Shown in pieces: positions 34,350 through 43,752 of a stretch of 64,000 nt of DNA. Origin of the DNA: Berkiella sp963829835 (GTDB taxonomy: Bacteria > Pseudomonadota > Gammaproteobacteria > Berkiellales > Berkiellaceae); assembly GCA_963829835.1 (NCBI GenBank), contig CAWHKC010000004.1:868001-932000 (forward strand), written 5' to 3'. The position numbers were made by a program, and so were the translations under genes. The notes below the pieces were generated by a model, which searched no databases, was not told where the DNA came from, and was given only the letters and a program-made list of their open reading frames with translations. Position 1 is the stretch's first letter. Each line of letters begins with the position of its first letter.

Positions 34350-35072
34350 TTATTGATGAGTACGACAGATTGACCAAATTTCTACAGTTCTAGCACCCTG
34401 ACGTTTTAAAGCCTGTGTGAAGGCTTGAACTGTTGTCCCGGTGGTTACCACATCTTCAATCACTAAAACATGTTTAGCGTTAAAATCAGGGGCAATATGG
34501 AAGGCCTTTTGCGTAATATTGTTCACTCGTTTAGAGGCAGATAATAATGACTGTGCTTTGGTATCCAGTACTTTCGTGCAACTCCACCTATCTAAAGGTA
34601 AATTTAGATGTTTGGCTACGTTAGTTGCTAATTCTAATGCTTGATTAAAACCTCGCTGACGTTGGCGATTGGGGTGCAAAGGAACGCCGACCACGCAATC
34701 AATCGGGTAAACGAATGAAAGTCGCTTTGACATTAATTTTCCTAACATTTTGGCAAAATGCAATTTCCCGGCATATTTCAGTTGAGAAATAAAGCCATTT
34801 ACAGGCCAAGTATATTCAAATAAGGATTGCAGACGCTCAAAGGGGGGCAAAGACTTTAGGCATTTACCGCATAATTCGCTCATGGTAGGAACTTTATCAG
34901 CGCAAATCGAACATGACTGCTCTAACCAAGGCAATAGCCGTTCGCATGCTTGGCATAACGCAACGTCTTGCTGGCTAGGTTGCAAACACAATACACAATG
35001 GCATGGCAGCCGTAGGCAATGCCCAATTATTTGCTGTACAATTTTTAACCACTTGTTTACTATCTGTTTCAC
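34350..35072 (-). CDS. comF: ComF family phosphoribosyltransferase-like protein
   Basis: A 240-residue ComF/GntX-type protein. The N-terminal part holds zinc-binding Cys pairs (CVLCLQ, CQAC, CSIC, CGKC), and the C-terminal half is a type I phosphoribosyltransferase fold with the PRPP loop VLVIEDVVTTGTTVQAF (about residue 203) and RQRGFNQALELA. ComF proteins take part in uptake of transforming DNA in competent bacteria; the molecular activity is unclear. It is divergent from bioB; dprA, another natural-competence gene, is at 63230. Confidence 0.92.
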   Translation of the reverse strand: MKQIVNKWLKIVQQIIGHCLRLPCHCVLCLQPSQQDVALCQACERLLPWLEQSCSICADKVPTMSELCGKCLKSLPPFERLQSLFEYTWPVNGFISQLKYAGKLHFAKMLGKLMSKRLSFVYPIDCVVGVPLHPNRQRQRGFNQALELATNVAKHLNLPLDRWSCTKVLDTKAQSLLSASKRVNNITQKAFHIAPDFNAKHVLVIEDVVTTGTTVQAFTQALKRQGARTVEIWSICRTHQ

Positions 35073-35155
35073 TGACGTTGCTTACGTAAAGATAAGAATT
35101 ATGATGACCACCACGCATTATACTCGAGAAATTTTAAAAGCTAGGAGCTTATTGA

Positions 35156-36166
35156 ATGCCTGATTTGGTTATTCGACATGATTGGACGTATGAAGAAGCA
35201 CAAAGCATTTATCATATGCCTTTTTTGGAATTACTCTGGCAAGCACAGAATATTCATCGCGCCTGCTTTGAACCTAACACGATTCAAATAAGTACTCTGC
35301 AAAACATAAAAGTGGGTGGATGTCCTGAAGATTGTGGCTGGTGTGGGCAAAGCGTTTATCATGGTGTCAAAAGTGAACCCTTGTTAGCGCTTGAAGAAGT
35401 GATCAAAGGAGCCAAGCTTGCTAAGGAAAACGGTGCATCGCGTTATTGTTTAGCCGCTTCTTGGCGCACACCAACGAAAAGCAATATGCAAAAAGTCATT
35501 GAAATGGTGAAAGCTGTCAATGCCTTGGGACTTGAATCATGTATTACGGTTGGTCAATTAAACCAAGAACAAGCTCTTGCTTTAAAAGAAGCAGGTCTTG
35601 ATTTTTACAATCATAATTTAGAAAGCTCAGAAGAACACTTTTCTAAAGTTACGACAACCCGCTCTTATGATACTCGGTTAAATACCTTAAAAAATGTCCG
35701 TGAAGCCGGCATTAATGTATGCAGTGGCGGCATTTTAGGGATGGGTGAAAATAAAAAAGACCGGCTTAATCTGTTACTCACCTTGGCTAATTTGCCCGAA
35801 CATCCCCAAAGTGTGCCGATGAATCAATTGGTTAAAATTGAAGGCACACCCCTTGCAGATGCCACCCCGGTTGATGATTTTGATTTTATTCGTTGTATAG
35901 CACTGGCTCGCATTTTAATGCCAAAAGCCTATGTACGACTTTCCGGTGGCCGCGTGCAAATGTCGAATGTTATGCAAACCTTATGTTTTATGGCGGGGGC
36001 AAACTCCATTCATTATGGTGGCAAAAAATTATTAGTCACTCCCAATGTGGATATCGATAAAGATCAGCAATTATTTGATGCTTTAGGATTAAAGTTTGTC
36101 CAAGCTAAAGAAAGCATTCCCTCTTGCACACCTAAAACAATCCCCATAACGGTCGTGAATGTATGA
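35156..36166 (+). CDS. bioB: Biotin synthase
   Basis: A 336-residue radical SAM enzyme that inserts sulfur into dethiobiotin. The cluster motif CPEDCGWCGQS (CxxxCxxC, about residue 59) is present, followed by YHNLET-like YNHNLESSEEHFSKV (about 157), the SGGILGMGE segment and the C-terminal RLSGGRVQM and ANSIHYGGKKLLV blocks with conserved Arg and Asn. It overlaps the next gene, bioC, by 4 bases. Other bio genes (bioF, bioD, bioA) are not in the window. Confidence 0.96.
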   Translation: MPDLVIRHDWTYEEAQSIYHMPFLELLWQAQNIHRACFEPNTIQISTLQNIKVGGCPEDCGWCGQSVYHGVKSEPLLALEEVIKGAKLAKENGASRYCLAASWRTPTKSNMQKVIEMVKAVNALGLESCITVGQLNQEQALALKEAGLDFYNHNLESSEEHFSKVTTTRSYDTRLNTLKNVREAGINVCSGGILGMGENKKDRLNLLLTLANLPEHPQSVPMNQLVKIEGTPLADATPVDDFDFIRCIALARILMPKAYVRLSGGRVQMSNVMQTLCFMAGANSIHYGGKKLLVTPNVDIDKDQQLFDALGLKFVQAKESIPSCTPKTIPITVVNV

Positions 36167-37053
36167 ATAATATCCCCGTTAAAAAGGCAGATATTGCACG
36201 TTCATTTAGTATGGCGGCCAAGACTTATGATAAATCTGCTTTTGTGCAAAAAGAAATTGGGCATCGTTTGATTGAACGTTTGGATTTGATCAAAACACCC
36301 CCGGCGACTATTTTAGATGTCGGCGCAGGCACCGGTTACATTACTCGACAGCTTCAGCAAAAATTTCCAAAGGCTAGCATCATTGGGCTTGATTTAGCCC
36401 AAGGGATGACCCAATTTGCTAAAAGTAAACAACCTTGGCACCTTTGGAAAAATAAACCTTTTTATATTTGTGGTGATACCGAAACGTTACCGTTTGCCAA
36501 TAAAAGCTTTGATCTGATTTTTTCCAATTTTACTTTGCAGTGGTGCTTTGAGCTCAATAAAGTGTTTAAGGAATTTAAGCGCGTCTTAAAACCCAACGGG
36601 ATGTTATTTTTTACCACCTTAGGGCCGCAAACGCTGTTTGAATTACGCCAATCTTGGCAGGCCGTCTCATCGCACACGCATGTGAATCCTTTCTCCGATA
36701 TGCACGACGTTGGCGATTTAATATTAAATAGTTCATTCTCAGATCCCGTCATGGATATGGAAATGATCACGACGACCTATCCTGATGTGAAACAGTTGTT
36801 AAACGATCTTAAAGCCACCGGCGCTCGCAATATGAATCAAACTCGCTCAAAAGGCATTACACCTAAAAATGATATTAAACGCATGATTGCAGCTTATGAT
36901 GCGTTTAAACAGTCTGATGGCCTTTATCCGGCCACCTTTGAAGTGATTTATGGTCATGCCTGGCACCAAGAATCTTTGGTGCATCGTCAAGATGAGGATG
37001 GTTATGTGCGGATCCCAGGAGATAAAATTCCATTGCTGAATTCGATTGGTTAA
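36163..37053 (+). CDS. bioC: Malonyl-ACP O-methyltransferase BioC
   Basis: A 296-residue SAM-dependent methyltransferase. SAM motif LDVGAGTGYITRQLQQKFP (about residue 47), then GLDLAQGMTQFAK, CGDTETLPFANKSFDLIFSN and TLQWCFELNKVFKEFKRVLK. These are typical of BioC, which masks malonyl-ACP as its methyl ester so that fatty acid synthesis can build the pimeloyl chain. The start overlaps the bioB stop, confirming the pathway link. It ends 18 bases before the convergent IQ-motif gene. Confidence 0.92.
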   Translation: MNNIPVKKADIARSFSMAAKTYDKSAFVQKEIGHRLIERLDLIKTPPATILDVGAGTGYITRQLQQKFPKASIIGLDLAQGMTQFAKSKQPWHLWKNKPFYICGDTETLPFANKSFDLIFSNFTLQWCFELNKVFKEFKRVLKPNGMLFFTTLGPQTLFELRQSWQAVSSHTHVNPFSDMHDVGDLILNSSFSDPVMDMEMITTTYPDVKQLLNDLKATGARNMNQTRSKGITPKNDIKRMIAAYDAFKQSDGLYPATFEVIYGHAWHQESLVHRQDEDGYVRIPGDKIPLLNSIG

Positions 37054-37071
37054 ACAATAGATTATAGAGTT

Positions 37072-39207
37072 CTACTTTGCTCTGGGACGAGAATGAGTAT
37101 GATCATTTTTTATCTTTTCTAAGGACATGTTGACTGCCGTATTAAAGAACATACTAACAATATCATAACGAGCATATCTCTCTAAAAGCTTGATAACATT
37201 TTGAAATTTCTTTAATGCTTGTGGATTATCATGAAAGGCGTGTTTAATTTTATCCTTAATATCAGTATTTTCTTGTTTGGAAAGGTCTTTTTCAAGAAAA
37301 TTTGCTACCAAATCATTTAGTAGGTCAATTTGTTCTTTAGAGAAGTCCTGCTTTTCAATGGAAATCAATTGTTTATTTAATCGCTCAATTGCATCCAAGA
37401 AATCCTCACTACTGATTTCAATTCCCTGTTCCAAATGGATAAAAGCTTCTTTTTCTTTAGCTTTTAATCCATCTATTTGCACATCACTATATTCTGGATG
37501 TTCCTTTATATGAAGGTATACTCCTCTATGGAGTTCTACAAGTCTTCTAACATAATCTAGATAATTTTGAATTAATTCGGGCTCAATAAGATTAACATAG
37601 GTTTGTTTCTCTTGATTAAATACTTGTGTCCTTAAAGCCGAATATACTGTATTTAAACCGCCACTCACAGGAGCTGGCGAGTGAATAAGTGGCTTTGTTC
37701 TTTCTCCGGCCTTATGTTTACGCCAGGCACTTTGTATTTTGCGAGCTGCCTGTTCCATTTTATCTGCTTCATCGGGTGTTTGTTGGTAAAAGGGTTGTCT
37801 TCCTTCTTGAAAGAACGAATCAATTTCAGTATACCCAAGCTTTTGAAATAACTTTTTATTTGCAAGACCGTATTGTGCTTGGGCACTACATACTTTTTCA
37901 TTGAAGCTCTTAATACTACCATGGCCATCAAAACTAACTAAAAAAGCATTTTCACCAACTATATCCTGTAGTTTTGTTCTTAACTTTTTCCAAATGGGTA
38001 AAAAATGCTTACTTTTATGGACAATATCCTTAATGAGTGTATCAAGAGCCACTTTGTCAATTTCTCCCAAACTTCCCCGAAGTCCTGTGGCCACAAGAAA
38101 TTTCTCAGGTGAAAGTGAAGCTGCCCACAGTAATTTTAAATATTGAGATACACAATAAGCTATCATTTGATCTTCACCAGGAAGATTTTTTTTAGTGTCA
38201 TCACCGCCTGCGACATTGCTAAGTTGTTGATAATATGGCCAAGAAGTATATTCATTTAGGTTAGCTTTAATTTTCTCTTTAAGTTCTAGATCTGATTTTA
38301 ATATTTGAGCAATATGGTATTCCAATAAATTTTCTTTTTTAAAAAGGGGTGAGTTCCAAGGATTGTTTTCTGATTGGCTCATCACTTGCTTGAAGTTCTG
38401 ATAAGCTGTAAATAATGAATGTCCTTCGATGATTTCATTATTTTGAGAATCAAGGCCCATGCCAAATAACATTAATCCATACAAACTTGCTTCGTAGAAA
38501 TAACCCCTGTTTTGATCGTTTAGTAAAATACTATTTCTATCAATATAACTCGTTTGATATATCCTTTCGTGACCAAATCCACCACCTTGTGATATAAGAT
38601 AATCATTATCATTTAATTGATAGTATTCTCGTAAATGTGGCGGTATTCCAAGTTCACGTACAGTGAAACAGTTAAGATCTTCATGTGCGCGTTTAGTTGC
38701 CTTTAATTCAATAAATTCTTTTTTCGACTCGTCATAGCAGGTGAATTTCCCATTATCATAATAAACGGGCACTTTCTTTGTTAATATACCCCATTTTTTT
38801 TGTACATTGCCCATATAGGGAGTAAGTAGCTGGGCCAACACTCTTTCGAAACCCCTTTTGGGTAAATAAGACTCCCCATCTTGATAAGTAAGTGATGGTA
38901 TTTGATCTTTGGTTAATCCATTTTTAAGCATACTTTCTTGCAATCTTGCAAAATCCTTCGCTTCTCTAGGTTTGGGAAAAGTTAATTTTTGCATTGCTAA
39001 ATGCCAATCTCGCAACGCAGGAAAAGTCTTAAGAAACCATTCTTCTTTCGTGTGCCATTCTCTATCTAAAAATCGCAATGTGCCATCTTCATTTTGCTGT
39101 TCTCGTATTAATTTTAAATTAATGAATGGCATAAGAAAGCAAGTTGAATCTACTTGCTGAGCAAATTGATACTTGCTAGGAGTTTTATCGACACCAGGTT
39201 TGCTCAT
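37072..39207 (-). CDS. Unknown 711-residue protein with an IQ-like motif
   Basis: The ATG at 39207 follows GGAGAGGAA and is preferred over an in-frame ATG at 39228. The protein is mostly helical and hydrophilic, with no signal peptide or membrane segment and no recognised enzymatic domain. Near residues 482-498 it reads MEQAARKIQSAWRKHKAGER, which fits the IQ consensus (IQxxxRxxxxxR) of calmodulin-binding sites in eukaryotic proteins. The C-terminal third has coiled-coil character. The combination suggests a protein acting in a eukaryotic host, perhaps delivered by a type IV secretion system, but this is inference. The gene stands alone between bioC and a TPR gene. Confidence 0.7.
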   Translation of the reverse strand: MSKPGVDKTPSKYQFAQQVDSTCFLMPFINLKLIREQQNEDGTLRFLDREWHTKEEWFLKTFPALRDWHLAMQKLTFPKPREAKDFARLQESMLKNGLTKDQIPSLTYQDGESYLPKRGFERVLAQLLTPYMGNVQKKWGILTKKVPVYYDNGKFTCYDESKKEFIELKATKRAHEDLNCFTVRELGIPPHLREYYQLNDNDYLISQGGGFGHERIYQTSYIDRNSILLNDQNRGYFYEASLYGLMLFGMGLDSQNNEIIEGHSLFTAYQNFKQVMSQSENNPWNSPLFKKENLLEYHIAQILKSDLELKEKIKANLNEYTSWPYYQQLSNVAGGDDTKKNLPGEDQMIAYCVSQYLKLLWAASLSPEKFLVATGLRGSLGEIDKVALDTLIKDIVHKSKHFLPIWKKLRTKLQDIVGENAFLVSFDGHGSIKSFNEKVCSAQAQYGLANKKLFQKLGYTEIDSFFQEGRQPFYQQTPDEADKMEQAARKIQSAWRKHKAGERTKPLIHSPAPVSGGLNTVYSALRTQVFNQEKQTYVNLIEPELIQNYLDYVRRLVELHRGVYLHIKEHPEYSDVQIDGLKAKEKEAFIHLEQGIEISSEDFLDAIERLNKQLISIEKQDFSKEQIDLLNDLVANFLEKDLSKQENTDIKDKIKHAFHDNPQALKKFQNVIKLLERYARYDIVSMFFNTAVNMSLEKIKNDHTHSRPRAK

Positions 39208-39328
39208 GTATTCCTCTCCACTTAACACTTAAGTATTCACAGGTCTGAATAAGGGATGATGTTAATAAGACCTATTAAGGGGAACTAAGTTCCAGTAAAG
39301 GAAAATATTTAAAATAAAAAACGCAGAA

Positions 39329-40936
39329 CTACACGTGATATAAAACTTCAATTAGCGGTTGCAAAAAGGGTTCAAATTTTTTCCAACGATCAACTTCTAA
39401 CGTGTAAAGAGTGGATAATTTAATCTTATTTACATCGACCGACATTTCTAAGTCTTCGAACAATTGTTTTAATGTTTCGTGTGGCGATAGCACAAGATCT
39501 TCGAATTTAACTTCAATTCTATTTTCAATACCGATACTTTGCCAGTAACCCATTAGTTTTACATACTGTTCGTAATATCTCCCTAACGATCCTAAATTGT
39601 GCGCGAAGGAACTGTCATGCGGATACGAATGAAAATAGTTGGTCAAACATAGATCCATTGGATGGCGCGTACAATGAATAATTTTGGATTTAGGGAATAA
39701 TATAGACATTAATCCTAGATAAAGATAATTATCAGCGGCACTATCACAAATAATATGTGCATCCGACAATGCAATCTTGCCAAGCTCTTCAATATATTGA
39801 CTTGCCATCTGTTGTAATTGATTACTAGTGGCCGATGTAATGCCTTCAGGAAAATCTAAACACTTTCGGCTTAAGTCCTGGAATAGTTTCTGTGGACTGG
39901 TGCAGGTAATTTTAGAATGACGAATAAGTAGTTTTTCTACTAGATTTTTGCCACTTCCTGGCATCCCAACAATAAATAAAGGACTTTTACCTTCAATGGG
40001 TACGATCATTTTTTCTTGAATTAACCCTTGGTCAAAAATTTCCATGATTTGATTGACAGTTTGAACAAAACCATTTTCATCGAAATAATGATGCTTTGCA
40101 CACAAATCATTACCCGCTTTGTAATGAAAAAAAGTCCTTTCATTATGACCGCTATGTTCATAAATTTTAGCCAATGCAAAGTGGCACAAAATCCTATCAT
40201 GGGAAGCCAAATTATCACTGTCTAAAAATTGTTGTAGTTTCTTGACTTCGACATTTTGTCCTAACGTATTAGGATCACAGAGCGTCAAATTATAAAGCGC
40301 TTGCACATTATCCGGTTTTAAGGCTAATACTTTTTGAAAACACTTTATGGCTTTTGCTTTCTCTTTCAAAGTCAAAAATGCCACACCTAAATGATTTAGG
40401 AAATCAGCGGATTTGGGCTCAACTTCTAAACCTTTTTGAAAAATATTAATCGCTTCCTGAATATTGCCTAATTTGATTAATACCTCTCCCAGGTGAAGAA
40501 TGACCATTGCGTTTTCTGGTTCTTCTTGCAAAATGCTTTGATAGACAAATTGGGCTTCCTGAAATCGCCATTTATTTTCAAAAGCCAATCCTAAGTTTAT
40601 CATCGCTTGAAGATGAGATGCATCGAATTGACTGACCTCTTGGTATTGCTCAATGGCTTTATCATACTCCTCAAGCTGCAAATAAAGTGAAGCTAAATGA
40701 AAATGCGCCTCGCTTAAGTTTTTATTTTTTTGCAGGGCTTGGAGCAAAAAACTTTCTGCTTGAGAATAATCTTTTTGTTTCAATGCGGCGATACCAATTA
40801 AAACGAGCACCTTAGGATCATCTGGTCGCTCATTCAATAATTCATTTAAAAGAAGTGTGGCAGCTTGTACCTTTTGCTTCTTAAGAAGATTTTGCACCTC
40901 TTCAATTTTACGCTTGTTTTCTTTGCTACCTTTCAT
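39329..40936 (-). CDS. TPR repeat protein fused to a sulfotransferase domain
   Basis: A 535-residue fusion. Residues about 5-240 are tandem TPR units (DPKVLVLIGIAALKQKDYSQ, AHFHLASLYLQLEEYDKAIE, FLNHLGVAFLTLKEKAKAIK). Residues about 320-510 are a sulfotransferase domain with the 5'-phosphosulfate loop LFIVGMPGSGKNLVEKLL and the 3'-phosphate region IIHCTRHPMDLCLTNYFHSY, which bind the donor PAPS. TPR-sulfotransferase fusions occur in other proteobacteria; substrates are not known. The Lys in the loop is retained. No neighbouring gene suggests a substrate. Confidence 0.88.
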   Translation of the reverse strand: MKGSKENKRKIEEVQNLLKKQKVQAATLLLNELLNERPDDPKVLVLIGIAALKQKDYSQAESFLLQALQKNKNLSEAHFHLASLYLQLEEYDKAIEQYQEVSQFDASHLQAMINLGLAFENKWRFQEAQFVYQSILQEEPENAMVILHLGEVLIKLGNIQEAINIFQKGLEVEPKSADFLNHLGVAFLTLKEKAKAIKCFQKVLALKPDNVQALYNLTLCDPNTLGQNVEVKKLQQFLDSDNLASHDRILCHFALAKIYEHSGHNERTFFHYKAGNDLCAKHHYFDENGFVQTVNQIMEIFDQGLIQEKMIVPIEGKSPLFIVGMPGSGKNLVEKLLIRHSKITCTSPQKLFQDLSRKCLDFPEGITSATSNQLQQMASQYIEELGKIALSDAHIICDSAADNYLYLGLMSILFPKSKIIHCTRHPMDLCLTNYFHSYPHDSSFAHNLGSLGRYYEQYVKLMGYWQSIGIENRIEVKFEDLVLSPHETLKQLFEDLEMSVDVNKIKLSTLYTLEVDRWKKFEPFLQPLIEVLYHV

Positions 40937-41032
40937 AATTTTCTTCTGGGTAAATAATCAGTTGATGTGGATGTTTCATCTCTTATCCTTAACGATAGAA
41001 ATAAAATGACCCTATTACTAATGTACACTGAT

Positions 41033-41065
41033 AAAAAAAACCCCGCATGATGCGGGGTTTTTTTA
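41033..41065. terminator. Bidirectional intrinsic terminator
   Basis: A perfect stem CCCCGCAT/ATGCGGGG at 41041-41057 flanked by an A tract on the left and a seven-T tract on the right. It works for the leftward rmf transcript and could also work rightward. Confidence 0.85.
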
Positions 41066-41084
41066 TTTCGATTAAATGTGCTTC

Positions 41085-41291
41085 CTAACCACTTGCGCTT
41101 TGAGCCCATACTTCCGAAGGCATCCTATATCCTGCTACATAAAACGCGTGTCCCTGTCGCCAACCGCCCATCCACTGGCCTCTTTTTTCTATTTCTTGAT
41201 AGGGACACCGTTCCTTTGCATGCCCTTTTAACCCTTGATTATATCCTAACTTATAGGCTCTTTCTGTCATGTCGCGCTTTGCTCTTTTCAT
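41085..41291 (-). CDS. rmf: Ribosome modulation factor
   Basis: A 68-residue basic protein recognised as RMF from KRAKRDMTERAYKLGYNQGL, the ERCPYQ core and RGQWMGGWRQGHAFY. RMF pairs 70S ribosomes into inactive 100S dimers during stationary phase, covering the mRNA exit channel near the anti-Shine-Dalgarno. The protein has about a dozen additional C-terminal residues compared with E. coli RMF (55). It is a single-gene unit with a strong terminator 20 bases beyond the stop. RMF in a host-associated bacterium fits a dormant or stationary form. Confidence 0.93.
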   Translation of the reverse strand: MKRAKRDMTERAYKLGYNQGLKGHAKERCPYQEIEKRGQWMGGWRQGHAFYVAGYRMPSEVWAQSASG

Positions 41292-41612
41292 AGTTACCTC
41301 GCGAAAATATTTTCAACGTGACTACACTGCAAACATGTGTTTTGGTAGGTAAGCAGTTTGTATCGATTGGCTTTTCTGAAGAAATATCTCAACCGCAATA
41401 TTTATTATACTTTTTATCTGTAAAAAAAGATAGCTTACTAACTGCACTCATCTAACACTTTGGGTATAAAAGAAAATACCCCAACTCTAAATAATAGATT
41501 ATCCAATCGATACAATATGTGTATCTACCAACATGCCTCATTAAATGAGGCAATATAACAATCTCAAATCCAGAGGAAGTTAATCAACCAGCGAATTTTC
41601 TGATTTTATCAG
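41292..41612. other. Noncoding region upstream of rmf
   Basis: A 321-base AT-rich gap between prlC and rmf. Two hairpins are visible: GGGTAT/ATACCC at about 41461-41480 and GCCTCATT/ATGAGGC at about 41534-41551, the second possibly ending prlC transcription. The rmf promoter must lie here; no hexamer pair stands out. A small RNA cannot be excluded but nothing specific supports one. Confidence 0.5.
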
Positions 41613-43655
41613 CTATTCCACCAATCCGCGGTGGCGCAACAATGCGCTAATATCTGGATCGCGGCCACGAAAATCTCTAAATAAAACATCTGGCTCTTCT
41701 GAGCCACCTTTTTCTAATATCTTATGTAGAAAAGCCTGCCCCGTTTCCGTGTTAAAAATGCCATCTTCTTCAAATTTTGAAAATGCATCTTGCGATAACA
41801 CTTCAGCCCATAAATAACTATAATAACCTGCCGCATAGCCGCCAGAAAAAATATGACCAAAGCTATGTTGAAAACGATTATAAGGCGCAATCGGTGTCAC
41901 ACTATATTTTTCACGAACCTCATCTAAAATTTCTTGCACGCGTGCGCCCTTTTCAGGGTTATATTCTAGATGCATTCGAAAATCGAACAAGCTAAATTCT
42001 AATTGTCGCAATAACATCATTCCGGATTGGAAATTTCTAGCGCGCTGCATTTTCTCCAGCAAATCGTCTGGCAATGATTCATGGGTTTGATAATGCCCAG
42101 AGATAAAAGCAAGTGCTTCTTTTTGCCAGCACCAATTTTCCATAAATTGACTTGGTAGTTCGACTGCATCCCAGGCAACGCCATTAATGCCTGAAACGCC
42201 AGCGGCTTCAACTTTGGTGAGCATATGATGCAACCCATGTCCAAATTCATGAAAGAGGGTTAGCACTTCATCATGTGTTAGCAAGGAAGGCATATCGCCT
42301 ACTTGCGCTCTAAAATTACAGGTTAAATAGGCCACGGGAATTTGTAAATTACCATTAGGAAGCCTACGTCGCACTCTTGCTTCATCCATCCATGCGCCAC
42401 CGCGCTTTTGACTTCTTGCAAATAAATCTAGATAGAATTGTCCGCGTAATTGGTTTTTATTATCCATAATTTCAAAAAAACGTGCATCAGGATGCCAGGT
42501 TTCTACGTCTTTCTTTTCCTGAATTTGCAAACCATACAAACGCTTTACCACTTCAAACATGCCATTCAACACTGTTGGCACAGGAAAATAAGGACGCAAT
42601 GTTTCTTGAGAAATCGCAAACCGTTTCTGACGCAGTTTTTCACTATAATAAGCAATATCCCACGGTTCACATTTTTCTATATCATATTCACCCTTTGCAA
42701 AAGCTTTTAATTCTGCAAATTCTTTTTCTGCAAACGGTTTCGCCTTGCTCGCTAAGTCTTGTAAAAAAGTAATGACTTGTTCCGTTGATTTTGCCATTTT
42801 TTTAGCAAGCGATCGCTGGGCATAATTATCAAACCCCAATAATTTTGCCATCTCATGGCGAGTGGCAACGATACTTTCCATTAATTTTGTATTATCAAAT
42901 TTACCCGCATCCGGACCTTTATCAGAAGCACGCGTAAAATAAGCTTCATGAATTTCTTTTCGCAATTGACGATTATCTGCATAGGTAATAATGGATTGAT
43001 AGCAGGGAAAATCTAGTGTTATTCTCCAGCCTGATACCCCTGCTTTTTCAGCAACCTGCTTGGCTAATTTAATGGCTTGTTCGGGAAGCCCCGCCAACAT
43101 TTGACTATCGGTCACATCCAAATGCCAATGATCAGTGGCATCCATAACATGATCTTGAAATTGACTTTCCAGTTGTGCCAAGGTTTGACTTAATTTTGCA
43201 AATTGCTCTCGTTGTTCTAAAGGTAAAGCAACGCCTGACAATTTAAAATCGCGAAGTGCATTGGTAATCACTTTTTGTTGTTCTTTTGAGAGTTCTGCAA
43301 ACGCTTTGCTATTCATCAGAGCATTATAGGCTTGGTACAAACCCTGATTTTGACCAACCTGCGTCCCATAATCGGATAATTTTGGTAAACAGTTATTATA
43401 AGCTGTACGCAACTCAGGGGTATTAACAACAGCATTCAAATGCCCAACAGGTGACCAAGCTTTAGTTAAGGTATCATCTAACTCTTCTATTGGTTCTATC
43501 AAAGATCCCCAAGTTGGGTCTTTCATCTTTGCCACCAATTCATCAATAGCGTGCAAATTACGGCTAATCAATTCCGAAATGGCAGGCTCCACATCTTGCG
43601 CTTGGATTTCTTTAAAGAGTGGCAGAGGACTGTCTTTTAATAATGGATTAGTCAT
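41613..43655 (-). CDS. prlC: Oligopeptidase A (M3 metallopeptidase)
   Basis: A 680-residue cytosolic M3 peptidase. The zinc motif is LFHEFGHGLHHMLT (HExGH, about residue 467) with the third ligand Glu about 25 residues later in the DAVELPSQFMENWCW segment. Length equals E. coli PrlC/OpdA (680). It degrades oligopeptides, including cleaved signal peptides. It is divergent from gor with a 97-base promoter region between. Confidence 0.96.
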   Translation of the reverse strand: MTNPLLKDSPLPLFKEIQAQDVEPAISELISRNLHAIDELVAKMKDPTWGSLIEPIEELDDTLTKAWSPVGHLNAVVNTPELRTAYNNCLPKLSDYGTQVGQNQGLYQAYNALMNSKAFAELSKEQQKVITNALRDFKLSGVALPLEQREQFAKLSQTLAQLESQFQDHVMDATDHWHLDVTDSQMLAGLPEQAIKLAKQVAEKAGVSGWRITLDFPCYQSIITYADNRQLRKEIHEAYFTRASDKGPDAGKFDNTKLMESIVATRHEMAKLLGFDNYAQRSLAKKMAKSTEQVITFLQDLASKAKPFAEKEFAELKAFAKGEYDIEKCEPWDIAYYSEKLRQKRFAISQETLRPYFPVPTVLNGMFEVVKRLYGLQIQEKKDVETWHPDARFFEIMDNKNQLRGQFYLDLFARSQKRGGAWMDEARVRRRLPNGNLQIPVAYLTCNFRAQVGDMPSLLTHDEVLTLFHEFGHGLHHMLTKVEAAGVSGINGVAWDAVELPSQFMENWCWQKEALAFISGHYQTHESLPDDLLEKMQRARNFQSGMMLLRQLEFSLFDFRMHLEYNPEKGARVQEILDEVREKYSVTPIAPYNRFQHSFGHIFSGGYAAGYYSYLWAEVLSQDAFSKFEEDGIFNTETGQAFLHKILEKGGSEEPDVLFRDFRGRDPDISALLRHRGLVE

Positions 43656-43752
43656 CAGTTATAAACCTTCATTTAACCTTGGTACGATTTCCCCGATAAA
43701 GTAGGATAATGTAACCTGAGGTTAAACAAAAGGCATCCGCATAAGTCAGACA

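Noticed and set aside
41445..41552. Small RNA gene upstream of rmf
   Set aside because: Two hairpins are present but there is no promoter plus T-tract terminator combination to support one.
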